This document shows, piece after piece, positions 1 to 7,556 of a stretch of 13,820 bases of DNA. Location: contig JAKALI010000047.1 in assembly GCA_021813195.1 (NCBI GenBank), forward strand, positions 1 through 13,820. The letters are read 5' to 3'. The notes beneath the pieces are model-generated. The model ran no database searches. It was not told where the DNA came from and saw only the letters and a list, made by a program, of their open reading frames with translations. The position numbers and the translations under genes are program-made. The number at the start of each line of letters is the position of its first letter. Positions within the stretch are counted from its first letter, which is position 1. The stretch is from Pseudomonadota bacterium. GTDB taxonomy: Bacteria; Pseudomonadota; Alphaproteobacteria; Rhizobiales; Hyphomicrobiaceae.

Positions 1-120
1 AAAGCCGCGTTGCTCCATGGCGCGCGCCATGCGCTGTAAGAAGGCGCGATCGTCATCGACGATGATCAGAGAGCGATCCTCGGGTAATTCGTCAGGCTTG
101 AATGAGAGATCTTCGTTCAC
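1..120 (-). CDS. regA: RegA/ActR-type redox response regulator (5' end only)
   Basis: This is the N-terminal 40 codons of a response regulator, cut by the window edge. It starts at a GTG (118-120), supported by an AGGAGGA ribosome site at 125-131. The translation carries DRSLIIVDDDRAFLQR followed by MARAMEQRGF. That is the first beta strand and acidic pocket of a receiver domain (Asp22-24) in the wording typical of RegA/PrrA/ActR. The phosphorylated Asp and the C-terminal Fis-type helix-turn-helix lie outside the window. The gene follows regB on the same strand with an 87 bp gap, so the two are probably co-transcribed. In the family, RegA~P activates or represses genes for photosynthesis, carbon and nitrogen fixation, and terminal oxidases when oxygen falls. 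The family call is firm; the subfamily name rests on 40 residues plus the regB and SCO neighbours. Confidence 0.88.
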   Translation of the reverse strand, partial: MNEDLSFKPDELPEDRSLIIVDDDRAFLQRMARAMEQRGF

Positions 121-207
121 GGTGTCCTCCTGCCGTGACACATTATCGCCTTGATTCCACTTCGCCAAGGGCCGTCGCGCTCGCGCAGCGGGGAGCTCGA
201 AAAAGAG

Positions 208-1734
208 TTACCGGTCGAAGACCTCGACGGAGCGGGGTCGCACGCGTGGCAGCGGCATGGCCGCCGTTGCTGGCCCGGTCGTGTCCGCCTCGAAGTCCGA
301 TCTTCGCCAGACCAGGCGCACGACGGCGCCAGTTTGCGGCGCCGCGCGATTTTCGAGCGTGATTCGGGCGCCAGATCGCTCGAGCAGCGTCTTGGCGATA
401 AAAAATCCCAGTCCCAGTCCTCCCGCTCGGCCACTGCCTGAACCTGGGGCGCGGGGCGTCGTGCTTCGCGTCGTGACGTAGGGTTCACCCAGACTATCGA
501 TGATCTCCGGGCGAAACCCCGGGCCATCGTCCGAAACGGTCACGATCACCTGATTGAGATCCCACTCGGCACTGAGATCGACGCGCTTGCGGGCGAAATC
601 GACGGCATTCTCTAAGATGTTGCCGAGACCATACAAGACGCCGGGCCTGCGCAGCGCGACGGGCTCCGGCAACTCCTGGTCGCCGGTGCCAGCCATGGGA
701 TGCACAAAGATGTGGATCGGCTTGGGGCCTCCTGCGTAAGGTGCCGCCGCCTCGGTGAGCAACTCGGACAGGGAATATTGTGCATGCAGCGGGTCCTGTT
801 CGCTCGGGCGACGCGTAAGCTTCTGCAAGATGTCGCGGCAGCGCAAGGCTTGGTCCCTAAGGAGTTCGAGGTCGGGTCTAAGAGGGCTATCGGGCGGCAG
901 GCTTGCTTGGAGCTCCTTCGTGACGAGGACGATTGTTGACAATGGAGTTCCAAGTTCGTGCGCGGCGGCGGCCGCAAGACCATCGAGTGCGTGGAGCTTC
1001 TGTTCGCGTGCGAGCACCAATTCAGTCGCTGTCAGTGCCGCCGCCATTTCCTTCCCTTCGCGCGTCAGGCGCCGAGCATACAGTGCTATGAAGGCCATCG
1101 AGGAGATCATGGCGGCAAGAACGCCGAAGTCGTAGAGCGGCGGATGCTCGACGCTTTCGCCGGGAAACCAGGGCAGCGGATAGGACGTGTAGGCGATGAA
1201 CGCGCAGGCGCAGGCGGCCAGTCCGCCGAGCAGCAGGGTATTGAGGGGGGGAAGTGTTGCTGCGGAGACGGTGACGGGCGCCAGCAGCAGCATGATGAAT
1301 GGATTCTCCGTCCCCCCGGTCAGATAGAGGAGGGCCGCCAATTGTAAGATATCGTAGCTCAGCAGGGCGCTCGCCAATCCGATCGACAGCCGATAACGTG
1401 CCGGGAAACGAAGGGACAAGAAAACATTGAGCCAGGCTGAACAGGCGATCAGAAATAAACACCATCCGAGCGGCATGCGAAAGCCGAGCACGAGCGTGAC
1501 GACGGCAACGGCCGCAAGTTGCCCGACAATGGCAAGCCACCGTAAGCGCACGATCGTTTGAAGACGAAGTTGGCTTGAGCCACTATCGCCCTCAGGCACA
1601 CGAAGATATGAAAAAGCGTCGTTGAGCACGCTCACCTGCTCGCGCGATCGACAGCCCGCTGTTCGTTGGCCAGCGGCCGCGGTCCCATCGGAATCCTGCG
1701 ACGCTATCTCCGCATCCCTTGGGGCCGGGGTCAA
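208..1734 (-). CDS. regB: RegB/ActS-type redox sensor histidine kinase
   Basis: This is a membrane sensor kinase of the RegB/PrrB/ActS family, which phosphorylates RegA. About six hydrophobic segments span residues 65-220, numbered from the 1734 start. The heptad GGTENPF (140-146) matches the conserved GGxxNPF quinone-site motif. The H-box AAAHELGTPLS places the phospho-acceptor at His259. Cys299 in ALRCRDIL corresponds to the redox-active cysteine known in Rhodobacter RegB. The ATPase domain follows, with an N-box (GNILENAVDF, 371-380), DDGPGF (402-407) and GLGLGFF (439-445). The 1734 start is a TTG without a clear ribosome site and gives 508 aa, longer than usual. GTG codons at 1635 or 1629 would give about 473-475 aa, closer to family length, so the start is uncertain. 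The gene is divergent from the SCO/SenC gene, a neighbourhood known from Rhodobacter and relatives. Confidence 0.95.
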   Translation of the reverse strand: MTPAPRDAEIASQDSDGTAAAGQRTAGCRSREQVSVLNDAFSYLRVPEGDSGSSQLRLQTIVRLRWLAIVGQLAAVAVVTLVLGFRMPLGWCLFLIACSAWLNVFLSLRFPARYRLSIGLASALLSYDILQLAALLYLTGGTENPFIMLLLAPVTVSAATLPPLNTLLLGGLAACACAFIAYTSYPLPWFPGESVEHPPLYDFGVLAAMISSMAFIALYARRLTREGKEMAAALTATELVLAREQKLHALDGLAAAAAHELGTPLSTIVLVTKELQASLPPDSPLRPDLELLRDQALRCRDILQKLTRRPSEQDPLHAQYSLSELLTEAAAPYAGGPKPIHIFVHPMAGTGDQELPEPVALRRPGVLYGLGNILENAVDFARKRVDLSAEWDLNQVIVTVSDDGPGFRPEIIDSLGEPYVTTRSTTPRAPGSGSGRAGGLGLGFFIAKTLLERSGARITLENRAAPQTGAVVRLVWRRSDFEADTTGPATAAMPLPRVRPRSVEVFDR

Positions 1735-1851
1735 GATATGAACCGTTGAAATGCGATGTCGAACCTTGTCTCACTCGGTTCGGCGGTGTTGGAAATCAGG
1801 CGAGGCCGCGCCTGCCGTATCGGTGCGGCCAGATACGGGAGCCACTTAACA
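1735..1851. promoter_or_regulatory. Divergent regB / SCO intergenic region
   Basis: This spacer separates the divergent regB and SCO genes, so it should hold both promoters; part may extend into the annotated start of regB if that gene begins at 1635 or 1629. A GGGAG-like ribosome site at about 1838-1842 precedes the SCO ATG. I could not find a convincing -35/-10 pair or an FNR-type palindrome. In Rhodobacter the corresponding region is autoregulated by RegA, which is background knowledge and not something seen here. Confidence 0.4.
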
Positions 1852-2454
1852 ATGAAATCCTCATTGTACCTCGTTGTCGCGGTCGGTATCGTTGCTGGCG
1901 CGGCTGCGGCGGTCTCACTCCTGCCCCAGTGGCGCGAGGCGCACCTGCCTGCGGCGTCGAGCCGAGGCAGCGCCGCAATCGGCGGCCCGTTTGCCCTGAC
2001 CGATACAGCAGGTCAACGACGTAGCGAGAAAGATTTCGCTGGCCGGCCGATGATCGTGTTTTTCGGGTTCACGAATTGCCCCGATGTGTGTCCATCCGGT
2101 TTGCAGATTCTGACCGTTGCGCTCGACAAACTTGGTGAAAAATCGAAAGATCTGTCAGCACTTTTTATCACTGTTGACCCCGAGCGCGATACGCCAGAAG
2201 CGCTCGGCGCCTATTTGAAGAGCTTCCATCCGCAGATCATCGGCCTGACTGGCTCAGCAGAAGATGTCGGATCTGCGATCAGGGCATATCGCGTTTACGC
2301 AAAGAAGGTGCGCCAGGAGAACAGTGCGGCCGACTATACGGTGGATCACAGCTCGTTCTTCTATCTCATGGATGCCTCTGGCCGCTACATCAAGCATTTT
2401 CCCCACTCGGTGGACGCCGACAAACTCGCTGCTGAGTTGCAGGCCGTCTTGTAA
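1852..2454 (+). CDS. senC: SCO1/SenC family copper chaperone
   Basis: This is a membrane-anchored thioredoxin-fold protein of the SCO1/SenC/PrrC family (200 aa). Family members deliver copper to, or keep reduced, the CuA or CuB site of haem-copper oxidases on the periplasmic side. The sequence has an uncleaved N-terminal membrane anchor (residues 5-24), the copper-binding CxxxC motif in FTNCPDVCPSG (Cys76 and Cys80), ITVDPERDTPE (106-115), and the conserved distal His166 in TVDHSSFF. I chose the ATG at 1852, which begins a clean signal anchor and follows a GGGAG ribosome site. An ORF start at 1756 would add 32 residues in front of the anchor and is unlikely. It is divergent from regB. In Rhodobacter, SenC/PrrC links oxidase status to RegB signalling, so this placement fits oxygen control. 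Confidence 0.95.
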   Translation: MKSSLYLVVAVGIVAGAAAAVSLLPQWREAHLPAASSRGSAAIGGPFALTDTAGQRRSEKDFAGRPMIVFFGFTNCPDVCPSGLQILTVALDKLGEKSKDLSALFITVDPERDTPEALGAYLKSFHPQIIGLTGSAEDVGSAIRAYRVYAKKVRQENSAADYTVDHSSFFYLMDASGRYIKHFPHSVDADKLAAELQAVL

Positions 2455-2773
2455 TCAGGCCACCTCGAACAAAACCACACACGAGCGCCGGTGCGCGGTG
2501 GGTGCGAGACGTCGGGACGGAAGTGTCAAGTGCTGGTGAGACTCTGGGGCCGCGATGCCACACTCCAGCCGCACGCGTTGCGCAATCAAAAAAATCCCTC
2601 TGTTGAGCCACGCGCGAACTTGATAGGTGACGACTTAGGCCGTGTGTAGCCTGCTTCGAGAATCCTGTCTGAGGCCTCCGAACACTTCGCCGCTGCTCGC
2701 CATCGTGGATGCATGTCGGTGTTGCTGACCTACCTCAGAGGGACATACGGACGATCTGCTCTGGGCACGATAC
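2455..2773. other. 319 bp intergenic stretch without a recognisable gene
   Basis: No ORF here has a ribosome site and plausible protein; the short frames that enter it are shadows of the flanking genes. I see no tRNA, no hairpin followed by a T-run, and no repeat. The right end should contain the promoter of the YgjP-type gene, but no convincing -35/-10 pair stands out. A small RNA or degraded gene cannot be excluded by eye. Confidence 0.5.
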
Positions 2774-3532
2774 ATGCGAAAGACAAAAGCATCCCGTAAT
2801 TCATTGGCTCAGATTTCCAACAGCGATATCGATGGCATCGCGGCAAGCATCGAGGTGCGCAGACATCCGGCGGCGCGCCGCTTGACGCTCCGCGTGAGCC
2901 GTACACGGCGCGCTGTGATCGTCACGCTCCCGGTGCAATGCGGTCTTGATGAAGCCGGCAACTTTCTCAATCGTAATATTGATTGGGTACGCGAGCGTCT
3001 CGACACGATCCCTGAGCCGGTCCCGTTTCACAACGGAACGCGCATTCCGATCCGCGGCAAAATTCATCGCATTTTGATGCCGGGTTATCCCACGCGACAG
3101 CGTGCCGTGCGTGTCCAAGGGGCTGATCCCTTGCCCGAACTCTTTGTGCCGGGTTCCCTAAACGAGGCCCAAGCGCGGCTGAGATCGTGGTTGGGCCGCG
3201 AAGCCCGTCGTGATCTCCACACGAGCGTGGCGCGTCACGCCGATCGGCTGGGCGTTGTGGCGCGCGGTATTGCAATCCGCGATCAGTCGAGCCGCTGGGG
3301 CTCCTGTTCTACGACGGGGATGCTCTCGTTCTCCTGGCGGCTCATCCTGGCGCCTTCATTCGTGCTCGACTACGTTGCAGCTCACGAAGTTGCCCACCTG
3401 AGGGAAATGAATCACGGGCCGCAATTCTGGTCTTTGGTGCGCCAAACATGCCCCCAAATGGATGAAGCCAAATTCTGGTTGCGCAGGTGCGGCATGGACT
3501 TGCACCGCTACGGCATCGACGGTGCGGGTTGA
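2774..3532 (+). CDS. YgjP-type (COG1451/DUF45) zinc metallopeptidase
   Basis: This 252 aa protein belongs to the YgjP/COG1451 group of M48-like metallopeptidases. It begins with a basic stretch and the pattern IEVRRHPAARRLTLRVS (26-42), typical of this family's N-terminal beta region. RWGSCS (174-179) and LAPSFVLDYVAAHEVAHL follow, and the latter carries the HExxH zinc motif (His204, Glu205, His208). His214 in MNHGPQFW is the likely third metal ligand. No signal peptide or membrane segment is visible, so it is probably cytoplasmic. Substrates are not known to me. The ATG at 2774 has only a weak ribosome site, and an internal start is possible because the first ~25 residues are not family-like. 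It converges on the PBP gene with a 36 bp gap. Confidence 0.9.
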   Translation: MRKTKASRNSLAQISNSDIDGIAASIEVRRHPAARRLTLRVSRTRRAVIVTLPVQCGLDEAGNFLNRNIDWVRERLDTIPEPVPFHNGTRIPIRGKIHRILMPGYPTRQRAVRVQGADPLPELFVPGSLNEAQARLRSWLGREARRDLHTSVARHADRLGVVARGIAIRDQSSRWGSCSTTGMLSFSWRLILAPSFVLDYVAAHEVAHLREMNHGPQFWSLVRQTCPQMDEAKFWLRRCGMDLHRYGIDGAG

Positions 3533-3568
3533 AAAGCCCTCTGCAAACATGTTGCGAGGCAGTTCGCC

Positions 3569-5872
3569 TCAACGCAGCGCCGCGCCGAGGGACATCATAC
3601 CCGATGGCGCATGCGGTTTCGCGAAAGACGGCAGTTTGAGCGCTGGCGGCGGCGTAGACGAGGGGCCGAGATTGCTTGCTAGCGGTCCAGACAGCGCCTC
3701 GGACGGGGTGGCGGCCAACGCACGGGCGATGAACTCCTCGTCGATGCGGTCTCTCGGATAAGCTGGTCGGGCGGCAGGCGACTTTATGGCTTGCGGTTTA
3801 GCCGGTCCGCGAGATGTGGCTGGTGAGCGTTCCTTGAGCGTCTCTGGCATATCCCAGGGCAACAGCTCGCGCGCCGGAGCGGGGCGTTCAGTTTCGGCAA
3901 GGTGGGGCTGCACGGCAAGCCAGGGCAAGCGTTCGCCAATTCCGGGCAGGGCTAGCGCCTCGCGGCCCTCGTGGGCCTTCACCATGACGCGCTGCCAGAT
4001 GCGTGCCGGCAGGCTGCCGCCCGAAACCCGGTTCATCGGCTTGCCGTCATCGTTGCCGACCCATACGCCACCGATGAGGTGCGCCGTATAGCCCACAAAC
4101 CAAGCGTCGCGGAAATCCTGCGTCGTACCGGTCTTGCCGGCCACGGAATGTCCTGGCACTTGAGCGCGCTGCCCGGTGCCATGCGTGACGGCGGCGGTGA
4201 GCATACCGTTGAGATCCCCAACGGCTGCCGGAGAGGCCAGTTGATCGGCATGAGGAGCGCTGCGCGCATAGAGCACGCGGCCTTGCCGCGAGCGGATGCG
4301 GCGCACGATGTGAGGTTCAACGCGGCGGCCTCCCGTCGCGAACGTCCCGTAAGTCCCCGTCAGTTCCAGCAGCGTGACTTCCGACGTTCCAAGGGCCAGC
4401 GAGGGATCGGACCGCAACTCCGACGTTATGCCAAGTCGCCGCGCGAGACTCACGACGCGATCGGGCCCGGCCTCCATGAGAAGGCGCGCCGCGACCGTAT
4501 TGATCGATTGCGCAAGCGCATGGCGCAAGGTGACCGGCCCAACATGGCGGCCGTTGTCATTCTTCGGTGACCAGCCGTCGAGATTGAAGGGCAGATCGTA
4601 GGCGACGCTGTTGGGCTGAAACCCAGCCTCGAGAGCGGCGAGATAGACGATCGGCTTGAACGCCGAGCCAGGCTGACGGCGGGCTTTGACGGCACGGTTG
4701 AATTGGCTCTCCGCATACGAGCGCCCGCCCACAACGGCGCGTATGCCGCCATCGGTATCGAGGATGATGAGCCCGGCTTGTGAGGCGGCCAAGTCGCGAT
4801 CCGCGCGCCCCAGTTCATCGGCGACGATGCTCGTTGCCGCGCTCTGAAGGCTGCTGTCAAGCGTGGTGTCGACGACGATTTCGCCATGTCCGTCGTCCAA
4901 GATTTTGGGCAAGCGTTCCAGCACGAGATCGATGGCATAGTCGGCTTTCGACTGGCCAATGCTGCGCTTTCCATCCACAAACGCAATCCGACTGGCACGG
5001 GCTCGTAATTCCTCCTCAGGCCGGATCAAGCCGGCCTCACGCATCTTGGTCAGGACCGCGTGTCCGCGGGCGATTGCAAGCCGCGGATTGGCGGAGGGAG
5101 CGTACCGTGACGGGGCCTTCAGCAGTCCCGCGATGACGGCGGCCTCCGCCAGGGATAATTGACGCGCGGATTTATCGAAGTAACGCTGGGCCGCGGCCTC
5201 GATTCCGTAGGCACCGGCGCCGAAATATACGCGGTTCAAGTACAGTTCGAGGATGTCGCGCTTGCTCAGGCGCAACTCAAGCCACACCGCCAAGACCAGT
5301 TCCTCGAGTTTGCGTGCCAGTGTCCGCTCGGGCGTGAGAAACAAGTTCTTGGCCAGCTGTTGGGTCAACGTGGAGCCACCTTCGGCAAACCGGCCCGCCC
5401 GCAAGTTGCTGAACGCTGCACGAGCGAGCCCCATCGGATCGATGCCCCAGTGAGTCCAGAAGCGGCGGTCTTCGGTTGCCACCACGGCGTTGATCACGCG
5501 ATCGGGCAGCATGTCGATGGGGATGTAATCTTGAGCTGCGCCCCGTTCGGCGAGCAGCGTGCCGTCGCGAGCAAGCACCCGGATAACGGGGCCGCTGGTG
5601 GCTGAGCGGAGCGTCAGCGGATTGGGGATGGTGACGGTATAGCTGATGAGAAGGGCCGCGAGGACAATACCGCCAAGCGACACCACGACGACGGGTGTCA
5701 GGATCGCGATCCGCCAGTGCAGGGGCAGCCCCCTGAGGGCAGATTTGCTCGGGCGCGAAATGCGAGAGCGCATATCGGGAATGAAGGACCCGAGATTTAG
5801 GGCCGATCGCGCCGCCCCAGCTGCCCGCATCAGCGAGCTGCGTCCCCTGCTGGCCTTTTTACGCCTGCCCAT
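3569..5872 (-). CDS. Class A penicillin-binding protein, PBP1A-type (glycosyltransferase/transpeptidase)
   Basis: This bifunctional peptidoglycan synthase polymerises lipid II and cross-links stem peptides in the periplasm. Numbering is from the ATG at 5872 (767 aa). A basic cytoplasmic N-terminus and one TM segment (about 54-79) come first. The GT51 domain has ATEDRRFWTHWGID with catalytic Glu134, GGSTLTQQLAKN (165-176) and RKLEELVLAVWLE (187-199). The transpeptidase domain has the nucleophile Ser403 in GSAFKP, the SIN triad member (456-458) and KTGTT (580-584). After about residue 650 comes a Pro/Ala-rich tail of more than 100 aa. I prefer the ATG at 5872, six bases after a GGGA, over the in-frame GTG at 5884. 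It lacks the large OB insertion of E. coli PBP1A, so it could equally be called a PBP1C/PbpC-like short class A PBP. Two hairpins and a CtrA-like box lie upstream. Confidence 0.96.
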   Translation of the reverse strand: MGRRKKASRGRSSLMRAAGAARSALNLGSFIPDMRSRISRPSKSALRGLPLHWRIAILTPVVVVSLGGIVLAALLISYTVTIPNPLTLRSATSGPVIRVLARDGTLLAERGAAQDYIPIDMLPDRVINAVVATEDRRFWTHWGIDPMGLARAAFSNLRAGRFAEGGSTLTQQLAKNLFLTPERTLARKLEELVLAVWLELRLSKRDILELYLNRVYFGAGAYGIEAAAQRYFDKSARQLSLAEAAVIAGLLKAPSRYAPSANPRLAIARGHAVLTKMREAGLIRPEEELRARASRIAFVDGKRSIGQSKADYAIDLVLERLPKILDDGHGEIVVDTTLDSSLQSAATSIVADELGRADRDLAASQAGLIILDTDGGIRAVVGGRSYAESQFNRAVKARRQPGSAFKPIVYLAALEAGFQPNSVAYDLPFNLDGWSPKNDNGRHVGPVTLRHALAQSINTVAARLLMEAGPDRVVSLARRLGITSELRSDPSLALGTSEVTLLELTGTYGTFATGGRRVEPHIVRRIRSRQGRVLYARSAPHADQLASPAAVGDLNGMLTAAVTHGTGQRAQVPGHSVAGKTGTTQDFRDAWFVGYTAHLIGGVWVGNDDGKPMNRVSGGSLPARIWQRVMVKAHEGREALALPGIGERLPWLAVQPHLAETERPAPARELLPWDMPETLKERSPATSRGPAKPQAIKSPAARPAYPRDRIDEEFIARALAATPSEALSGPLASNLGPSSTPPPALKLPSFAKPHAPSGMMSLGAALR

Positions 5873-5899
5873 GTGTCGTCCCACATCCCGTGCCAGAGC

Positions 5900-5938
5900 G
5901 TGCCGGTGGCGGCACAGCTGCGGCTCCGTACCCGGAGC
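5900..5938 (-). promoter_or_regulatory. Two tandem hairpins in the likely 5' leader of the PBP gene
   Basis: Two perfect 6 bp inverted repeats with 4-base loops lie seven bases apart. One is GTGCCG-GTGG-CGGCAC at 5900-5915; the other is GCTCCG-TACC-CGGAGC at 5923-5938. The nearer one ends 27 bases before the PBP start codon, so both would be in the mRNA leader if transcription starts further upstream. Neither has a T-run, so they are not terminators for the upstream small gene. A role in mRNA stability or translation is inference. Confidence 0.35.
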
Positions 5939-5958
5939 GAAATGTAGGCCTGCGGACT

Positions 5959-5975
5959 TAAGCGGCGGTTAACCG
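5959..5975. promoter_or_regulatory. CtrA-like box (TTAA-N7-TTAACC)
   Basis: TTAA at 5959-5962, seven bases, then TTAACC at 5970-5975 is an exact match to the alphaproteobacterial CtrA consensus TTAA-N7-TTAA(C). It overlaps the perfect palindrome CGGTTAACCG (5967-5976). It lies about 94 bases upstream of the PBP start codon and between that gene and the small membrane protein gene. CtrA control of this PBP is inferred from the motif only. Confidence 0.45.
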
Positions 5976-6019
5976 TGTCGTGAGGTTTTCTTGCGGGCGA
6001 ATATCAGGAACCCGGTGCT

Positions 6020-6316
6020 TCAAGTCCGGGGTGCAAACACGCTTGAAACCAGCGCCCCCAACAGCCCGAGTACGACGCGTGCGCCGATCGTAAAAAACAT
6101 GAACAGTAGCTGGCGCTCCTCGAGCAACACCTCAACCCAAATGTTGTACTTGGGGTCGAGCCCGGTGCCGGTGATCATGGCCTTCAGGCTGCGGGCCCAG
6201 CTCAAGAGATACGAGAGCGTCTCTGGTGAATTGTAGCCCACTATTCCAAGCGCGATCGCACCGAGGATGAGCGAGACGAATAACGTCCCCGTCGACAGCA
6301 GCAAGCGTAGCAGCAT
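6020..6316 (-). CDS. Small two-TM membrane protein of unknown function
   Basis: I do not recognise this 98 aa protein. It has two hydrophobic segments, about residues 3-26 (LLRLLLSTGTLFVSLILGAI) and 70-92 (LLFMFFTIGARVVLGLLGAL). Between them is a soluble loop of about 40 residues containing LDPKYNIWVEVLLEERQ. The topology suggests an inner-membrane protein with the loop on one side. The start at ATG 6316 is supported by GAGGGG nine bases upstream; an in-frame start at 6382 would add 22 residues with no hydrophobic character. It points the same way as the PBP gene, 147 bp away across the CtrA-like box, and is divergent from the TPR-cytochrome gene. Hydrophobic pattern and ribosome site make it a likely real gene, but no function can be given. 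Confidence 0.65.
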   Translation of the reverse strand: MLLRLLLSTGTLFVSLILGAIALGIVGYNSPETLSYLLSWARSLKAMITGTGLDPKYNIWVEVLLEERQLLFMFFTIGARVVLGLLGALVSSVFAPRT

Positions 6317-6414
6317 TCCCTCATCCCCTCGGTTTGCCTTGTTTCCCAATCTGCAGGCTACCACGCACTTGCTGGGCTGCAATGGCTGATGGCAGGCGTC
6401 CGGCGCGCACCCAT

Positions 6415-6428
6415 TTGATCTTTCTCAA
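6415..6428 (+). promoter_or_regulatory. FNR/FixK-like box with class II spacing
   Basis: TTGAT-CTTT-CTCAA differs by one base from TTGAT-N4-ATCAA. With its flanks it forms the perfect half-sites TTTGA-N6-TCAAA (6414-6429). If its centre (6421.5) sits at -41.5, transcription would begin at 6463 and the -10 hexamer would be 6451-6456, which reads GATAGT (4 of 6 to TATAAT). The leader to the ATG at 6502 would be 39 bases. The motif and spacing are seen; binding by an FNR, FixK or related CRP-family regulator is inference. Confidence 0.55.
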
Positions 6429-6501
6429 AGGGACATGCGGTTTTGACGGCGATAGTTCGCCACGCGCCGGACGAACGGATTTATTGCAGGGGGCTTGGAC
6501 T

Positions 6502-7503
6502 ATGACATACCGGAACTTGCAGGCATTCGTCTGGGCTGTCGGCAGCCTACCCATTGCGGGGCCAGCCCTCGCCGACGCGCTTGAACGTTGCCTTGCGCGG
6601 GGCGATGCGGCGCTGCGCATGCAGGCCTGCAGCGAGGTCATCGCGGGGAACTATGGCGTGAGCGATAAAGCGCGAGCCCATCGCCTGCGCGCGGAAGCCC
6701 GTCTCGCCGCAGGCGCCACGGCCGATGCGATCGCCGACTACGAGGCAGCCCTGCAGCTCGGTGGGGACGACGCCGTCGTTTTTGCGGGTCGTGGACAGGC
6801 CCGCATTGCACGCGGCGACACGAGCGGGGCCATCGCGGATCTCTCTGAGGCTATCCGCCTGTCACCACGCACCGCCTTCTATCGCAACGCTCGCGGCCAC
6901 GCCCACCTCGTGGCCGGCGCAACGGACAAGGCGCTTGAGGATTTCTCCGACGCCATTCGGCTGGATCCGGGCAGTGCGAGTGCCTACAACAATCGAGGCC
7001 TCGCGCGGGTCAAAGCCGGTAACGTGGATGCTGCCATCGCCGACTACACGCAGGCGATCGCGCTCAATCCGCTGTATGCGCTCGCCTACAACAATCGCGG
7101 CTATGCTTACGAAGCCAAGGGCATGAAAGCGGAGGCGGTAGCGGATTTCAATCGCGCACTCGAAATCGACCGCTCACTCATTGGGGCGCGCCAAGGCCTG
7201 AAACGGCTCCAAGCGGAGAGCCCACAGTCGGAAAATACGGACCGCCTTATTGCGGAGGGCCGGGAACTGACCGAGAAAAACTGCGGTTGGTGTCACGCCA
7301 CAGGCCGAACCGGCGCAAGCCCAAATGCCAAAGCGCCGCCGTTCCGCTCGATCGCGGCGCGACACCCGATCTTGGCGTTGCGCGAACCGTTGTCGCGGGG
7401 CATTGCCGCGCCGCACGATGAGATGCCGCGTTTTTCGCTGCCCGCCGCCGATATCGATCGCATTATCGCCTACATCGACAGTCTCGGCGTGAAGCCCGAG
7501 TGA
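6502..7503 (+). CDS. Secreted TPR-repeat protein fused to a c-type cytochrome domain
   Basis: This 333 aa protein is probably periplasmic. A signal peptide covers residues 1-25, ending near PALADA. Five tetratricopeptide repeats follow at about 56-89, 92-123, 126-157, 160-191 and 194-225, with the typical AYNNRG and A-I-x-D-x-x-A-I pattern. A C-terminal monohaem cytochrome c domain has CGWCH (261-265) for covalent haem, and Met308 in HDEMPRF is the likely sixth ligand. TPRs usually bind partner proteins, so the fusion may dock the haem onto a partner, which is inference. The ATG at 6502 is preceded by AGGGGG and begins the signal peptide; upstream extension to 6334 is not protein-like. The next gene encodes a related lone cytochrome, 53 bases downstream, so the two are likely one operon. 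An FNR-like box lies upstream. Maturation would need the Ccm system, not present here. Confidence 0.9.
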   Translation: MTYRNLQAFVWAVGSLPIAGPALADALERCLARGDAALRMQACSEVIAGNYGVSDKARAHRLRAEARLAAGATADAIADYEAALQLGGDDAVVFAGRGQARIARGDTSGAIADLSEAIRLSPRTAFYRNARGHAHLVAGATDKALEDFSDAIRLDPGSASAYNNRGLARVKAGNVDAAIADYTQAIALNPLYALAYNNRGYAYEAKGMKAEAVADFNRALEIDRSLIGARQGLKRLQAESPQSENTDRLIAEGRELTEKNCGWCHATGRTGASPNAKAPPFRSIAARHPILALREPLSRGIAAPHDEMPRFSLPAADIDRIIAYIDSLGVKPE

Positions 7504-7556
7504 AGGCAAGACGAAACGGACGCGCGACAGTCGCGATTGACAAGGAGAGTTCCGCG

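Noticed and set aside
3533..3568. Possible terminator between the convergent YgjP and PBP genes
   Set aside because: The only inverted repeat (GAGGC-AGTTC-GCCTC, near 3556-3570) is 5 bp and has no T-run on either strand.
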